Shown piece by piece: positions 16,973-25,165 of a DNA stretch of 63,832 nucleotides. The first letter of the stretch is position 1. Each line of letters opens with the position of its first letter. This DNA comes from Actinomycetota bacterium (GTDB lineage: Bacteria > Actinomycetota > Actinomycetes > Actinomycetales > Microbacteriaceae): contig JAFDWK010000066.1 in NCBI GenBank assembly GCA_018268515.1, positions 1 through 63,832 on the forward strand, read 5' to 3'. A model generated the notes under the pieces. That model saw only the letters and a program-made list of their open reading frames with translations. It did not search any database and was not told the origin of the DNA. Position numbers and translations under genes: made by a program.

Positions 16973-17650
16973 TTACGACAGCAGCCGGCCGATGCCGTCC
17001 TTGACCAGGAGCGCGCGCACCTCGTCCAGGCGCGAGGCCAGCTCGGGCGCCATCTCGCTGGCCCGGGCGCGCGAGGGCGTGTCCGTGCGGCGCAGCAGCG
17101 CGGACAGCGCCGACTGCACCAGGGCGATGTCGCGCTCGGCGCTCTGCCGCAGCGGCCGCAGGTGGCGCGGGCCGATGCCGTGCCCGTCCAGTGCGACGAG
17201 CGCGCGCAGCAGCGACACGGCGGATTCCGGGTAGGTCTCGGCTGCGGGCAGCATGCCGCTGGAGACCGCATCGCCGAGCAGGGCGTGCGTCGCCCCTGCC
17301 GCGGAGACGAGCTCCTCGCGGCGGTACCGGTGCGGCCCCGGAACGATCGACGCGGGAAGCTCGGCGGCACCTCCGGCCGCCTCCAAGGCGTCGAGGTGCT
17401 CGCGGATGACCTTGAGCGGCAGGTACTGGTCGCGCTGCAGCGTGAGGGCGACGCGGATGCGCTCGAGGTCGGCGCCGGAGAACTTGCGGTACCCCGACGC
17501 GGTGCGCACCGGGGTCACGATCCCCTTCTCCTCGAGGAAGCGCAGCTTCGAGGCGCGCACATCGGGGAACTCCGGCGTCAGGCGCGCGAGCACCTGGCCG
17601 ATGCTCAGCAGACCGGACGGGGCGGATCGCGCGGCGGCTGAGGCCGCCAT
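16973..17650 (-). CDS. ftsR: FtsR-like MerR-family regulator (Rv1828)
   Basis: 225 aa. The N-terminal MerR-type domain (LSIGQVLARLTPEFPDVRASKLRFLEEKG...RTASGYRKFS) is followed by a long helical effector region. In Corynebacterium glutamicum the ortholog FtsR activates the cell-division gene ftsZ, so a division-control role is inferred. Its ATG overlaps the garA stop by one base (TGATG), showing translational coupling. It lies 132 bp upstream of the second MerR gene. No ligand-binding cysteines stand out. Confidence 0.9.
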   Translation of the reverse strand: MAASAAARSAPSGLLSIGQVLARLTPEFPDVRASKLRFLEEKGIVTPVRTASGYRKFSGADLERIRVALTLQRDQYLPLKVIREHLDALEAAGGAAELPASIVPGPHRYRREELVSAAGATHALLGDAVSSGMLPAAETYPESAVSLLRALVALDGHGIGPRHLRPLRQSAERDIALVQSALSALLRRTDTPSRARASEMAPELASRLDEVRALLVKDGIGRLLS

Positions 17651-18126
17651 CAGTCGATCGCCTGCGCCAGGTCTGCGGGCGAAGCGAAGAAGTTCAGCCG
17701 GAACTTGCCGACGCGCACCTCGTAGCCGTTGTGCAGCTCGCTGCGGTCGACCCGCTCGCCGTTCACGTAGGTGCCGTTCAGCGAACGCTGGTCCACGATC
17801 TCGAAGGCCGTGCCGGTGCGGATCACCTCGGCGTGCCGGCGGGACACCGTGACGTCGTCGAAGAAGATGTCCGCCTCGGGGTGGCGGCCGACCGTGGCCA
17901 CGGCCGCGTCGAGCAGGTAGCGGGCACCGGCGAGTGCGCCGGAGCGGACCAGCAGCAGCGCGGACCCGGACGGCAGGGCCGCGATCGCCGCCTGCTCCAC
18001 CTCCGTCAGCTCGGCGCCGAACGGGACGAACGACAGGTCGGAGTCGTGTCCGAACGTCTGCGTCGTGTCATGCGCGGGCTCACCGCCGCGGCGGACGGCG
18101 CCTTCGGGAACGTCGTTCTCAGTCAT
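17650..18126 (-). CDS. garA: GarA/OdhI-type FHA domain protein
   Basis: 158 aa. The C-terminal FHA domain (about 60-150) carries GRHPEADIFF, SRRHAEV and NGTYVNG, the phosphothreonine-binding loops. The flexible N-terminus holds a Thr pair T21-T22 (HDTTQTF), matching the kinase-target TT motif of GarA and OdhI. In those proteins the unphosphorylated form inhibits 2-oxoglutarate dehydrogenase, and Ser/Thr kinases relieve this. A strong AGAGGAGGGG ribosome binding site and a -10 TAGGCT at 18156-18151 precede it. It is divergent from lpd, which encodes the E3 of the enzyme complex it should control, and a candidate kinase is encoded 14 kb away. Confidence 0.92.
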   Translation of the reverse strand: MTENDVPEGAVRRGGEPAHDTTQTFGHDSDLSFVPFGAELTEVEQAAIAALPSGSALLLVRSGALAGARYLLDAAVATVGRHPEADIFFDDVTVSRRHAEVIRTGTAFEIVDQRSLNGTYVNGERVDRSELHNGYEVRVGKFRLNFFASPADLAQAID

Positions 18127-18227
18127 CGTGCACCCCTCCTCTGGCGTTCCAGCCTATCGGAAGCCCGCCCCCGCCGGGAGCCGGATCCGGCCCGTCCGGG
18201 CCTGCCCGGAGAGCGGCGCGCGGGCGA

Positions 18228-18233
18228 TAGGCT
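18228..18233 (+). promoter_or_regulatory. -10 hexamer for leaderless lpd mRNA
   Basis: TAGGCT, 6 nt, then ATG at 18240. The 113-bp gap to garA therefore holds two divergent promoters, both with TAGGCT. Confidence 0.6.
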
Positions 18234-18239
18234 GGGAGC

Positions 18240-19637
18240 ATGCCACACTACGACGTCGTCATCCTCGGCGCTGGCCCCGGCGGCTACGTCGCCGCCGTCC
18301 GCAGCGCCCAGCTCGGCCTTTCCACCGCGATCATCGAGGAGAAGTACTGGGGCGGCATCTGCCTCAACGTGGGGTGCATCCCCTCCAAGTCGCTCCTGAA
18401 GAATGCGGAGATCGCGCACACCTTCACCCACAAGGCCGACTTCTTCGGCATCTCGGGCGACGTGCACTTCGACTTCGGCGCGGCGTTCGACCGCAGCCGC
18501 AAGGTGGCGGACACCCACGTCAAGGGCATCCACTTCCTGATGAAGAAGAACAAGGTCGTCGAGTACGACGGCCGCGGCACCTTCACCGGACCGAAGGCGA
18601 TCTCGGTCGCGAAGTCCGACGGCACGACCGAAGAGGTCACCTTCGACAACGTCATCATCGCGACCGGATCCACGGTCCGCCTGCTGCCGGGCGTGCAGCT
18701 CAGCGACAACGTCGTCACCTTCGAGGAGCAGATCCTCACCCGCGACCTGCCCGAGTCGATCGTCATCGTCGGCGCCGGCGCGATCGGCATGGAGTTCGGC
18801 TACGTGCTGGCGAACTACGGCGTCAAGGTCACCATCATCGAGTTCCTCGACCGCGCGCTGCCCAACGAGGACGTCGAGGTCTCCAAGGAGATCCAGAAGC
18901 AGTACAAGAAGCTCGGCGTCGACATCCTCACCTCGACCGCGGTCAAGACCGTCACCGACAACGGCTCCTCTGTGCACGTCACCTACGAGACGCGCGACGG
19001 CCAGCCCGGTGAGATCACCGCGGGCAAGGTCCTCATGTCGGTCGGCTTCGCCCCGAACGTGAACGGCTACGGCCTGGAGAACACCGGCGTCGCCCTCACC
19101 GACCGCGGCGCGATCGACATCGACGACCACATGCGCACCAACGTCGAGGGCATCTACGCGATCGGCGACGTCACCGCCAAGCTGCAGCTCGCGCACGTCG
19201 CCGAGGCGCAGGCCGTCGTCGCCGCCGAGACCATCGGCAAGGCCGAGACCATGACGCTGGGCGACTACCGGATGATGCCGCGCGCGACGTTCTGCCAGCC
19301 GCAGGTCGCGAGCTTCGGCCTCACCGAGGAGCAGGCACGGGCCGAGGGTCGCGAGATCAAGGTCGCGAAGTTCCCATTCAGCGCGAACGGCAAGGCGAAC
19401 GGCCTGGGCGAGCCGGTCGGCTTCGTCAAGCTCATCGCCGATGCCGAGCACCTCGAGCTCATCGGCGGCCACCTGATCGGCCCCGACGTGTCCGAGCTCC
19501 TGCCCGAGCTGACCCTCGCGCAGAAGTGGGACCTCACCGCCCTCGAGGCCGCACGCAACGTGCACACGCACCCGACGCTGTCGGAGGCGCTGCAGGAGGC
19601 GTTCCACGGCCTCGCGGGGCACATGATCAACCTCTGA
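18240..19637 (+). CDS. lpdA: Dihydrolipoyl dehydrogenase (E3)
   Basis: 465 aa flavoprotein that reoxidises dihydrolipoamide in the pyruvate and 2-oxoglutarate dehydrogenase complexes. The FAD fold [10 protein letters not shown] is at the N-terminus. The redox disulfide is C41-C46 ([13 protein letters not shown]). A second Rossmann fold ([13 protein letters not shown]) binds NAD, and the C-terminal HTHPTLSE holds the active-site His-Glu. The start is fixed by the leaderless -10. No E1 or E2 genes are adjacent, so it serves complexes encoded elsewhere. A hairpin terminator follows. Confidence 0.97.
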   Translation: MPHYDVVILGAGPGGYVAAVRSAQLGLSTAIIEEKYWGGICLNVGCIPSKSLLKNAEIAHTFTHKADFFGISGDVHFDFGAAFDRSRKVADTHVKGIHFLMKKNKVVEYDGRGTFTGPKAISVAKSDGTTEEVTFDNVIIATGSTVRLLPGVQLSDNVVTFEEQILTRDLPESIVIVGAGAIGMEFGYVLANYGVKVTIIEFLDRALPNEDVEVSKEIQKQYKKLGVDILTSTAVKTVTDNGSSVHVTYETRDGQPGEITAGKVLMSVGFAPNVNGYGLENTGVALTDRGAIDIDDHMRTNVEGIYAIGDVTAKLQLAHVAEAQAVVAAETIGKAETMTLGDYRMMPRATFCQPQVASFGLTEEQARAEGREIKVAKFPFSANGKANGLGEPVGFVKLIADAEHLELIGGHLIGPDVSELLPELTLAQKWDLTALEAARNVHTHPTLSEALQEAFHGLAGHMINL

Positions 19638-19657
19638 TCGGATCCGATCGGGCCCAG

Positions 19658-19688
19658 GGGCCGGTTGCGCGTTCTGCGCGACCGGCCC
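19658..19688. terminator. Hairpin terminator after lpdA
   Basis: An 8-bp GGGCCGGT/ACCGGCCC stem, one mismatch, four further GC pairs and a short loop. It sits between convergent lpdA and the FAD hydroxylase gene and may serve both. Confidence 0.6.
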
Positions 19689-19711
19689 TTCGGCATCTCC
19701 GCACCGGGACG

Positions 19712-20860
19712 TCACAGACCGCGCATCGTCACCAGCCCGGTGCTCCAGGTGCGCAGCGGCGCGCTGCCGAGCGCGCGGATCAGCACCTCACGGGCGGCCA
19801 GCGGCAGGCCGCGTGCCGGAGCACCCATCGACATGTAGAACGCCGCGCGGCCCTGGACCGTTCGGGCGGACCGGAGCGTCTCGCGGGCGTAGCCGCCCAG
19901 CTCCGATGTCCCCCGGGAGAGCGCCTCGCGGATCGCCGCGGCGAGACGGCCCGCATCCGCCCACCCCAGGTTCATACCCTGACCCCCGATCGGGCTGATC
20001 TCGTGCGCCGCGTCGCCCAACAGCGCCACACGACCGCGGACGATCGTCCGGGCCAGATGCTGGGCCGCGACGAAGCCGGTCGGCTGGATGTCGTCCTCGA
20101 TCTCCGGATCCTGCCCGATCCGCGTCCCGATCGCGGCGCGGAGATCTGCCCCGGTATGCACACCGCCGCCTCGCAGCACCCAGCGCCGCATGCCGCCCGG
20201 CAGCGGAAACGCCTCGACGATGCCCCCGGGTCCGCAGTACAGCTGCGCGCGCACTCCGGCCGCGGGATCGGGGACGTCGGCCATCGTGTACGCCGCGCGG
20301 CCAGGGCGGTGCCGCCAGTCGAGGCCGACCTCGCGGCGCAGCGCGCTGTGCACGCCGTCCGCAAGCACCACGAACGCCGCGGTGATCTCCTGCCGCCCGG
20401 CCGGGCGATCGACCGCCAGCCGCACGAACTCGCCCTCATCCCGGACGGCGCCCACTGCACATCCCCGGTGCAGCGATCCGGCCGACAGCGTCTGCAGCCG
20501 GTCCCGCAGCAGCGCGTGCGTGCGCTGCTGCGGCAGCACCCGCACGCGACGCTGCTCGGGGAACGTCAGCGCCGCCAGGATCCGGCCGCGGCTGAGCACG
20601 TCGCCGCCTTCCAGCGTCAGCGCCTCGGCCCGGGCCGCACTGCCCACGCCTGCGCGGTCGAGCAGCTCCAGGCCGGGAGGATGGATGCCGATGGCCCGGC
20701 TGCGAGGGTCGTCGCCGCTTCGCCGTTCGCAGACCACAGCATCGATGCCGTCCTGGGCGAGCAGGCAGGCCAGGAGCAGCCCGACCGGGCCGGCGCCGAC
20801 GATCACGACGTCGTGGTCGCGCGGGACGGTGCGCCCGGGCGACGCCTCAGCGCCGGCCAT
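19712..20860 (-). CDS. FAD-dependent monooxygenase of a type III PKS operon
   Basis: 382 aa PHBH/UbiH-type aromatic hydroxylase. The FAD fold VVIVGAGPVGLLLACLLAQ is near residue 20. The middle holds the DG motif (VVLADGVHSALRREVG), and the GD motif GRVALLGDAAHEISPIGGQGMNLG is near residue 290. It overlaps the upstream methyltransferase by 14 bp and is the last gene of a three-gene operon with a type III polyketide synthase. In Streptomyces griseus the srsA-srsB-srsC operon has the same three functions, and its monooxygenase converts methylated alkylresorcinols to quinones. A similar step is inferred here. Confidence 0.88.
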   Translation of the reverse strand: MAGAEASPGRTVPRDHDVVIVGAGPVGLLLACLLAQDGIDAVVCERRSGDDPRSRAIGIHPPGLELLDRAGVGSAARAEALTLEGGDVLSRGRILAALTFPEQRRVRVLPQQRTHALLRDRLQTLSAGSLHRGCAVGAVRDEGEFVRLAVDRPAGRQEITAAFVVLADGVHSALRREVGLDWRHRPGRAAYTMADVPDPAAGVRAQLYCGPGGIVEAFPLPGGMRRWVLRGGGVHTGADLRAAIGTRIGQDPEIEDDIQPTGFVAAQHLARTIVRGRVALLGDAAHEISPIGGQGMNLGWADAGRLAAAIREALSRGTSELGGYARETLRSARTVQGRAAFYMSMGAPARGLPLAAREVLIRALGSAPLRTWSTGLVTMRGL

Positions 20861-21569
20861 CGCGAGCCTCTCGGCGCAGCTCCAGGCGCGCGGGCATCCC
20901 GACCCACACGGTCCAGCCCGCCGGGGCCAGGGCGGAGAGCTCTGCGGCCGTGTAGGAGCGTCGGATGCTGGTCAGCCCGTCCGAGCGGATGAAGGATCCG
21001 GCCAGCAGATTCCCGGCGAACGGCCACGTCCCCGCGGCGAACAGGGCGTAGGCCGCCCGGCTGCGCGCGATGTCTCGATGCACCACGAGCCCGGTCTCTC
21101 CCGCGAGCCGCGCGGTGTCGGCGAGCATGCCCTGCAGCTCGTCCGCGCCGAGGTGGTGCAGCACATGATTGGACAGCACGACGTCGTACGTCTCCCCGGC
21201 GCCGACCAGGTCCGCCACGAGCGCGCACCGGTAGGTCACGCCGGCGCCGGCATCGTGCCCGGCGGCCCAGGCCGTGGCGCGCTCATCCGCGTCGAGCGCC
21301 GTGATCTCGGCCGCCAGCCCGTCCCGGGCGAGCCGCGCGGCGAGCGCGCGGCACAGATCGCCCCCGCCGGCGCCGACGTCGAGGATCCGCACCCGGCCCG
21401 CCCTCGCCCGGGGCCGGATGTCGCGCCGGTACAGCGCGCCGGGGCGGGAGACGACGGCGTTCACCGCCCCGAACAGCCGGTAGGTGTGCTCCAGCGCCTG
21501 CGGGTCGGCGCCCGGGTCGTCCATCAGCTCCGGCACGTCGACCGCGCGTGCGGACAGGTCAGCGCCCAT
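20847..21569 (-). CDS. SAM-dependent class I methyltransferase of the PKS operon
   Basis: 240 aa. The SAM-binding motif ILDVGAGGGDLCRAL lies near residue 62, followed by acidic ITALDADE and the motif IV-like YDVVLSNHVLHHL. It overlaps the PKS gene by 11 bp upstream and the FAD hydroxylase by 14 bp downstream, so all three are translated together. Probable target: a hydroxyl or ring carbon of the polyketide product. The N-terminal MDDPGADPQALEHTYRLF region is typical of small-molecule methyltransferases paired with this type of hydroxylase. Regiochemistry cannot be judged. Confidence 0.88.
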   Translation of the reverse strand: MGADLSARAVDVPELMDDPGADPQALEHTYRLFGAVNAVVSRPGALYRRDIRPRARAGRVRILDVGAGGGDLCRALAARLARDGLAAEITALDADERATAWAAGHDAGAGVTYRCALVADLVGAGETYDVVLSNHVLHHLGADELQGMLADTARLAGETGLVVHRDIARSRAAYALFAAGTWPFAGNLLAGSFIRSDGLTSIRRSYTAAELSALAPAGWTVWVGMPARLELRREARDGRR

Positions 21570-22716
21570 CGCCTTCCGCGCCGATCACCGTCATCAGCGC
21601 GCTCTCCGCGGTCAGCCCCGGGCCGAACGCCATCGCCGAGACCCGCTCGCCGTGCCGGGCGCCCTCGCCCAGGATCCGCTGCAGCACGAACAGGATCGTC
21701 GCGCTGGACATGTTGCCGTGCACCCGCAGCGTCTCCCGGGCCGGGTGCAGCTGCGTGTCGCTGAGGCTCAGCCTGTCCTGCACCCGGTCGAGGATGCTGC
21801 GCCCGCCCGGATGGATCGCCCAGTGCCGCACCGCTTCGCCGATCCTGCCGTCCTGGAACGGGTCGGCCAGCTCCCCGGCGTACAGCGGCCGCAGCGCCTC
21901 CACGATGGTCTCGCCGATGATCTGCGGCACGGCGGTGGAGAGGACCATCTCGAAGCCGTGGTCGCCGATCGTCCACGCCATGTCCTTCTCCCCCTGCGGG
22001 GCGAGGGCCGTGTGGAAGCGGTCCAGGCGCAGACCGGGGACTCCGGAGGGACACGGACGCGCGGTGACGAGGCCCGCCGCCGCCCCGTCGGCGAAGAGGG
22101 ACGAGGCGACGATCACGTCAGGATCCTCGGAGGAGCGCAGGTGCAGGGTGCACAGCTCGACGCTGACCACCAGCACGACGGCGTCCGGATCCGCCGCGCA
22201 GAACTGGGCCGCCGCGCGCAGCGCCGGCATCGAGGCGTAACAGCCCATGAAGCCGAGGTGATAGCGCTGCACCGCGTCCGGCAGGCCGAGCGCGCGCACG
22301 ATCTCGTACTCCGGTCCCGGAGCGTGGAAGCCGGTGCAGGAGACCGTGATCACGTGCGTGATGTCGTCCGGTCCGATCTCGGGGTCCGCGTCGAGGGCCG
22401 CCCGCGCGGCGGCGACGAACAGCCGCCCGGCCTCGCGCGTGTAGACCTCGTTGCGCACCCCGGTCCCCGGGGACAGCAGCTCCCCGGTGGCGCGGTCGAA
22501 GAAGACCGGCGGCGCGTCCGCCCCCGCCCGCGTGAGCTCCTCGAGCACGGTGCGGCGGGTGTCGATCCCGGATCCGTCGAAGGACGCGGTGACGATGCGG
22601 CGGGCGAGGCGGGAGAGCCCCGGCTGCGCCGCGAAGACGTCGCGCACCTCGTCCTGGTGCAGGACCGTGTCCGGCACCATCGTCCGCAGGGATCTCAGCA
22701 CCGCAGGGCTGCTCAT
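21559..22716 (-). CDS. Type III polyketide synthase (chalcone/stilbene synthase family)
   Basis: 385 aa homodimeric ketosynthase that extends a CoA-linked starter with malonyl-CoA and cyclises the chain. The catalytic triad is intact: C159 in GFMGCYASMPAL, H302 in IHPGGRSIL and N335 in HGNMSSATI. The ATG at 22716 is preferred; a TTG at 22728 would add four residues. Neither has a strong ribosome binding site. It heads the operon with a methyltransferase and a FAD hydroxylase. Likely products are alkylresorcinol- or pyrone-type phenolic lipids or a methylated quinone. The starter unit is not predictable from sequence alone. Confidence 0.95.
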   Translation of the reverse strand: MSSPAVLRSLRTMVPDTVLHQDEVRDVFAAQPGLSRLARRIVTASFDGSGIDTRRTVLEELTRAGADAPPVFFDRATGELLSPGTGVRNEVYTREAGRLFVAAARAALDADPEIGPDDITHVITVSCTGFHAPGPEYEIVRALGLPDAVQRYHLGFMGCYASMPALRAAAQFCAADPDAVVLVVSVELCTLHLRSSEDPDVIVASSLFADGAAAGLVTARPCPSGVPGLRLDRFHTALAPQGEKDMAWTIGDHGFEMVLSTAVPQIIGETIVEALRPLYAGELADPFQDGRIGEAVRHWAIHPGGRSILDRVQDRLSLSDTQLHPARETLRVHGNMSSATILFVLQRILGEGARHGERVSAMAFGPGLTAESALMTVIGAEGDGR

Positions 22717-22845
22717 GGTGCCACTCAATCACGGTGCGCGGGCGCCCGGGAAGAGGCCCGCGGATCCTCATCGGCGTCTGCCAGGCGATCGGCCCCGACG
22801 TCCGGGCGTCAGCAGACTCCGGCGGCACGCTCACGCGACTCCCGG

Positions 22846-23460
22846 TCAGAACCCGAGAGCGCGCCCCAGCTTCGACCCCGAGAGGGACGCCCTGCCGCCG
22901 GCGGCGAGGACCGCCTGCTCCACGGCGTGGAAGAAGGCGTCGCGGCCCGCATCGTCCGCCGGGGCCGCCGGGCCCAGCTCCATCTCCCATTCGCGCCACT
23001 CGCGCTGCCCGCCGCGGCGCAGATCCGTGCCGCGGACCTGATCGTCCACGAACTCGGCCACCACGCCGTCCGGGCCCGTGAGCAGGTAGGCGGTGCGGGC
23101 GTTCTCGATGCGGGCGAGCGGGAGGACCGGATCCGTCGTCCACTGCGCGACGATTTCGGCCACCGCCGCCGGCAGCTCGTCGGTCTCGCCGAGCGGCCAG
23201 CCGAGCTCGAGGCGTCCGTCCCCGGTGCGCGGCCCCTTCACGTGCCAGCCCTCGTCCGGGCCGCCGGTGCGGCGCCGCAGCGCCACGCCCGCGCGCGCCA
23301 GATCGCCGTCCGCGGTGTCGAAGTACTGCGCGTCCAGATCCCTGGCCTCACCGGCCGTCACTGCGTCGACGCCGGGGATCGCATCCCACGCCGGCAGCGG
23401 CGTGCCGCCGTCGACGTCGTACTTGCGCTCGACCTCGAGCGTGCGCGAGGGCTCAGACAT
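22846..23460 (-). CDS. CYTH domain protein
   Basis: 204 aa. The N-terminal LEVERKY is the ExExK signature of the CYTH (adenylyl cyclase/thiamine triphosphatase) tunnel fold, which hydrolyses or binds triphosphates with divalent metals. Further conserved stretches are QYFDTADGDLARAGVALRRR, WHVKGP and FVDDQV. The ATG at 23460 is chosen because the frame further upstream is low-complexity and antisense-like. The start overlaps the preceding 70-aa gene by 8 bp. Possible substrates are inorganic tripolyphosphate or a nucleotide; no CHAD domain is attached. Confidence 0.88.
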   Translation of the reverse strand: MSEPSRTLEVERKYDVDGGTPLPAWDAIPGVDAVTAGEARDLDAQYFDTADGDLARAGVALRRRTGGPDEGWHVKGPRTGDGRLELGWPLGETDELPAAVAEIVAQWTTDPVLPLARIENARTAYLLTGPDGVVAEFVDDQVRGTDLRRGGQREWREWEMELGPAAPADDAGRDAFFHAVEQAVLAAGGRASLSGSKLGRALGF

Positions 23461-23665
23461 CCGCGGGGTTGATGTCGTCCTGAGACCCCTGATACCAGTA
23501 CTCGATCTCGGTGGGGCCGTCGTGTGCGCCCGTGTGCGTCGGCTCGCCGCGCCGGTTGTAGACGAGCAGCGTCTCGCTGTAGGGGACGGCGATCTCGTCG
23601 TCCGCCGCACCGAGGGGGATGATCTGCCCGTTCAACGGGCCGCCGTGAAGCCGTGCGAGTGCCAT
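23453..23665 (-). CDS. Small conserved hypothetical protein
   Basis: 70 aa, with a GGPLNGQIIPLG turn and an acidic C-terminus (EYWYQGSQDDINPADV). No domain is recognised. It has a leaderless -10 (TAGGGT at 23677-23672) and its stop codon region overlaps the CYTH gene start, so it leads that operon. The overlap and codon use argue that it is real. Confidence 0.75.
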   Translation of the reverse strand: MALARLHGGPLNGQIIPLGAADDEIAVPYSETLLVYNRRGEPTHTGAHDGPTEIEYWYQGSQDDINPADV

Positions 23666-23671
23666 GTGCTC

Positions 23672-23677
23672 ACCCTA
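23672..23677 (-). promoter_or_regulatory. -10 hexamer for leaderless mRNA of the 70-aa gene
   Basis: Minus-strand TAGGGT, 6 nt, then ATG at 23665. Confidence 0.55.
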
Positions 23678-23742
23678 ATCCCCCGAGCGCCCGCAGAGCG
23701 CGTCATGCCAGCCAGCCCGCCCGCCCCGAGCGCGCCCCCGCG

Positions 23743-24207
23743 TCACGCCGCCGCGATGCCGAGGGCGCTGCCGACGATCATCCACGGCCCGAACGCGATG
23801 TGCGTCGCCCCGGTCGCGCGACGCAGCACGATGAGCCCGAGGGCGTGCACGGCACCCAGCACGAACGCCGCCGCCGCGCCGATCAGGAGCGCCTGCCAGC
23901 CGTGCCAGCCCAGCACCAGCCCGATGAGGGCGGCGAGCTTCACGTCGCCGCCGCCCATGCCCTCGCGGCTGAACAGTCGCAGCAGCGCGTAGAACCCGCC
24001 CAGGAGCAGCATCCCCCACAACGCCCCGAGCAGGCGCACGCCCTGCCCCGCGAGCACCGCTGCGGCGAGCGCCAGCAGCAGCGCACCCGCAAGGGTCGGC
24101 AGCACGATCCGGTCCGGGAGCCGGTGCGTGCCGATGTCGATCACGATCAGCCAGGCGCCGATCCCGAGCAGCACCAGGTGCACCAGCACGACGGGGACGG
24201 GATCCAT
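23743..24207 (-). CDS. A24-family prepilin peptidase
   Basis: 154 aa integral membrane aspartic peptidase with about five or six membrane helices. The two catalytic aspartates are in DIGTHRLPD (N-terminal) and MGGGDVKLAAL (GxGD motif). It lacks the N-terminal methylase domain of Gram-negative PilD, as in small archaeal and actinobacterial forms. It would process type IV or Tad pilin precursors, but no pilin genes are in the window. The start at 24207 is fixed by a leaderless -10; a longer frame to 24555 is antisense to imuA'. Confidence 0.9.
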   Translation of the reverse strand: MDPVPVVLVHLVLLGIGAWLIVIDIGTHRLPDRIVLPTLAGALLLALAAAVLAGQGVRLLGALWGMLLLGGFYALLRLFSREGMGGGDVKLAALIGLVLGWHGWQALLIGAAAAFVLGAVHALGLIVLRRATGATHIAFGPWMIVGSALGIAAA

Positions 24208-24213
24208 GCCTCG

Positions 24214-24219
24214 ACGGTA
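24214..24219 (-). promoter_or_regulatory. -10 hexamer for leaderless prepilin peptidase mRNA
   Basis: Minus-strand TACCGT, 6 nt, then ATG at 24207. Confidence 0.6.
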
Positions 24220-24343
24220 GAAGAGTCGGCGCCGCCGTGGGATGGGCTGTGGATAACCCGGCCCGATCGGTCGGGCCGGGTCGGTGCAGGATCCCGGCCT
24301 CGGCTCACCATGTCGGATGTACGGAATATCGTGATCCATGCTG

Positions 24344-24372
24344 TTGCGATATTCGAAAAAAGATTCGAGAAT
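24344..24372 (+). promoter_or_regulatory. SOS promoter of the imu operon
   Basis: The -35 TTGCGA (24344-24349), a 17-bp spacer, and the -10 GAGAAT (24367-24372) lie 7 nt before the ATG at 24380, so the transcript is probably leaderless. The LexA box fills the spacer and touches the -10, which would block polymerase. Confidence 0.65.
24353..24368. promoter_or_regulatory. LexA (SOS) box
   Basis: TCGAA-N6-TTCGA. It matches the actinobacterial SOS box TCGAAC-N4-GTTCGA except for the inner C/G pair, and lies directly upstream of the imuA'-imuB-dnaE2 mutasome, which LexA controls in mycobacteria. Confidence 0.75.
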
Positions 24373-24379
24373 GGAGACC

Positions 24380-25165
24380 ATGGGGATGACGCTCGCTTCC
24401 ATGATCGCCCCCGACGCCGACACCCGCGCCGGGGACGTGCTGCGCCTGCGGCGCGAGATCACCCGCATGCAGCGCCGGCGCAGCGACCTGCCCCTCCTCC
24501 CGGTCCCCGCGCCCCTGGAGGCGATCCTCCCCGAAGGGGGCCTGCAGGTCGGCACGACCTACTCCCTCTCCCCCTCACCCGGGCTCATCGGGGCGCTGCT
24601 CTCCGGCGCCTCCGGAACCGGCGCGTGGTGCGCCGCCGTCGGCATGCCCACGCTGGGCCTGGAGGCGCTGGCCGGGCATGGCGTGGAGCTGGAGCGCCTG
24701 CTCCTCGTCCCCGCACCGGGCCCGCGCTGGCTCTCTGTCGTCTCCGCGCTGAGCGAGGTGATCCCGCTGATCGCGATCCGCCCCTCGACCCCGGTGCGGG
24801 ATGCGGAGCTGAGCCGGCTGAACGCCCGGCTGCGCGACCGGGGCTGCACCCTGCTGGTGGTCTCCGCCGGCCCCTGGCCGCAGAGCGAGGGGTCGATCCG
24901 CGTGCACGATCCGCGCTGGCGGGGACTCGGATCCGGCTGGGGCACCCTGGAGGAGTGCGAGGTGACGGTCACCGCGCGCACCCGCCGCTCCCCCGTGCCG
25001 CAGAGCGTGCGGGTGCGGCTGCCCGGCGCGCACGGCACGATCGAGGCCACCGCCCCCGCCGCACCCCGGCTCGTCCCGTTCCCGTCCCTGCACGGCGCAT
25101 CCGGCGGATCCACCGAGACGCATCCCGGTGCCGGAGCGAGCACCCTCCTGGCGGCGACCGGATGA
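24380..25165 (+). CDS. imuA': ImuA' mutasome accessory protein
   Basis: About 261 aa RecA-fold-related protein. It has the layout of mycobacterial ImuA': an N-terminal helical stretch (LRLRREITRMQRRR), the LPEGGLQVGTTYSL turn, a Gly-rich LLSGASGTGAWCAAVG replacing a normal Walker A, and later CTLLVVSAGPW. It helps load or regulate the error-prone polymerase DnaE2 at DNA lesions. ATGs at 24338, 24371 and 24386 are in frame. The one at 24380 is preferred because it stands 7 nt after the -10 of the SOS promoter; 24338 would lie upstream of the LexA box. Its stop overlaps imuB (ATGA). Confidence 0.85.
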   Translation: MGMTLASMIAPDADTRAGDVLRLRREITRMQRRRSDLPLLPVPAPLEAILPEGGLQVGTTYSLSPSPGLIGALLSGASGTGAWCAAVGMPTLGLEALAGHGVELERLLLVPAPGPRWLSVVSALSEVIPLIAIRPSTPVRDAELSRLNARLRDRGCTLLVVSAGPWPQSEGSIRVHDPRWRGLGSGWGTLEECEVTVTARTRRSPVPQSVRVRLPGAHGTIEATAPAAPRLVPFPSLHGASGGSTETHPGAGASTLLAATG

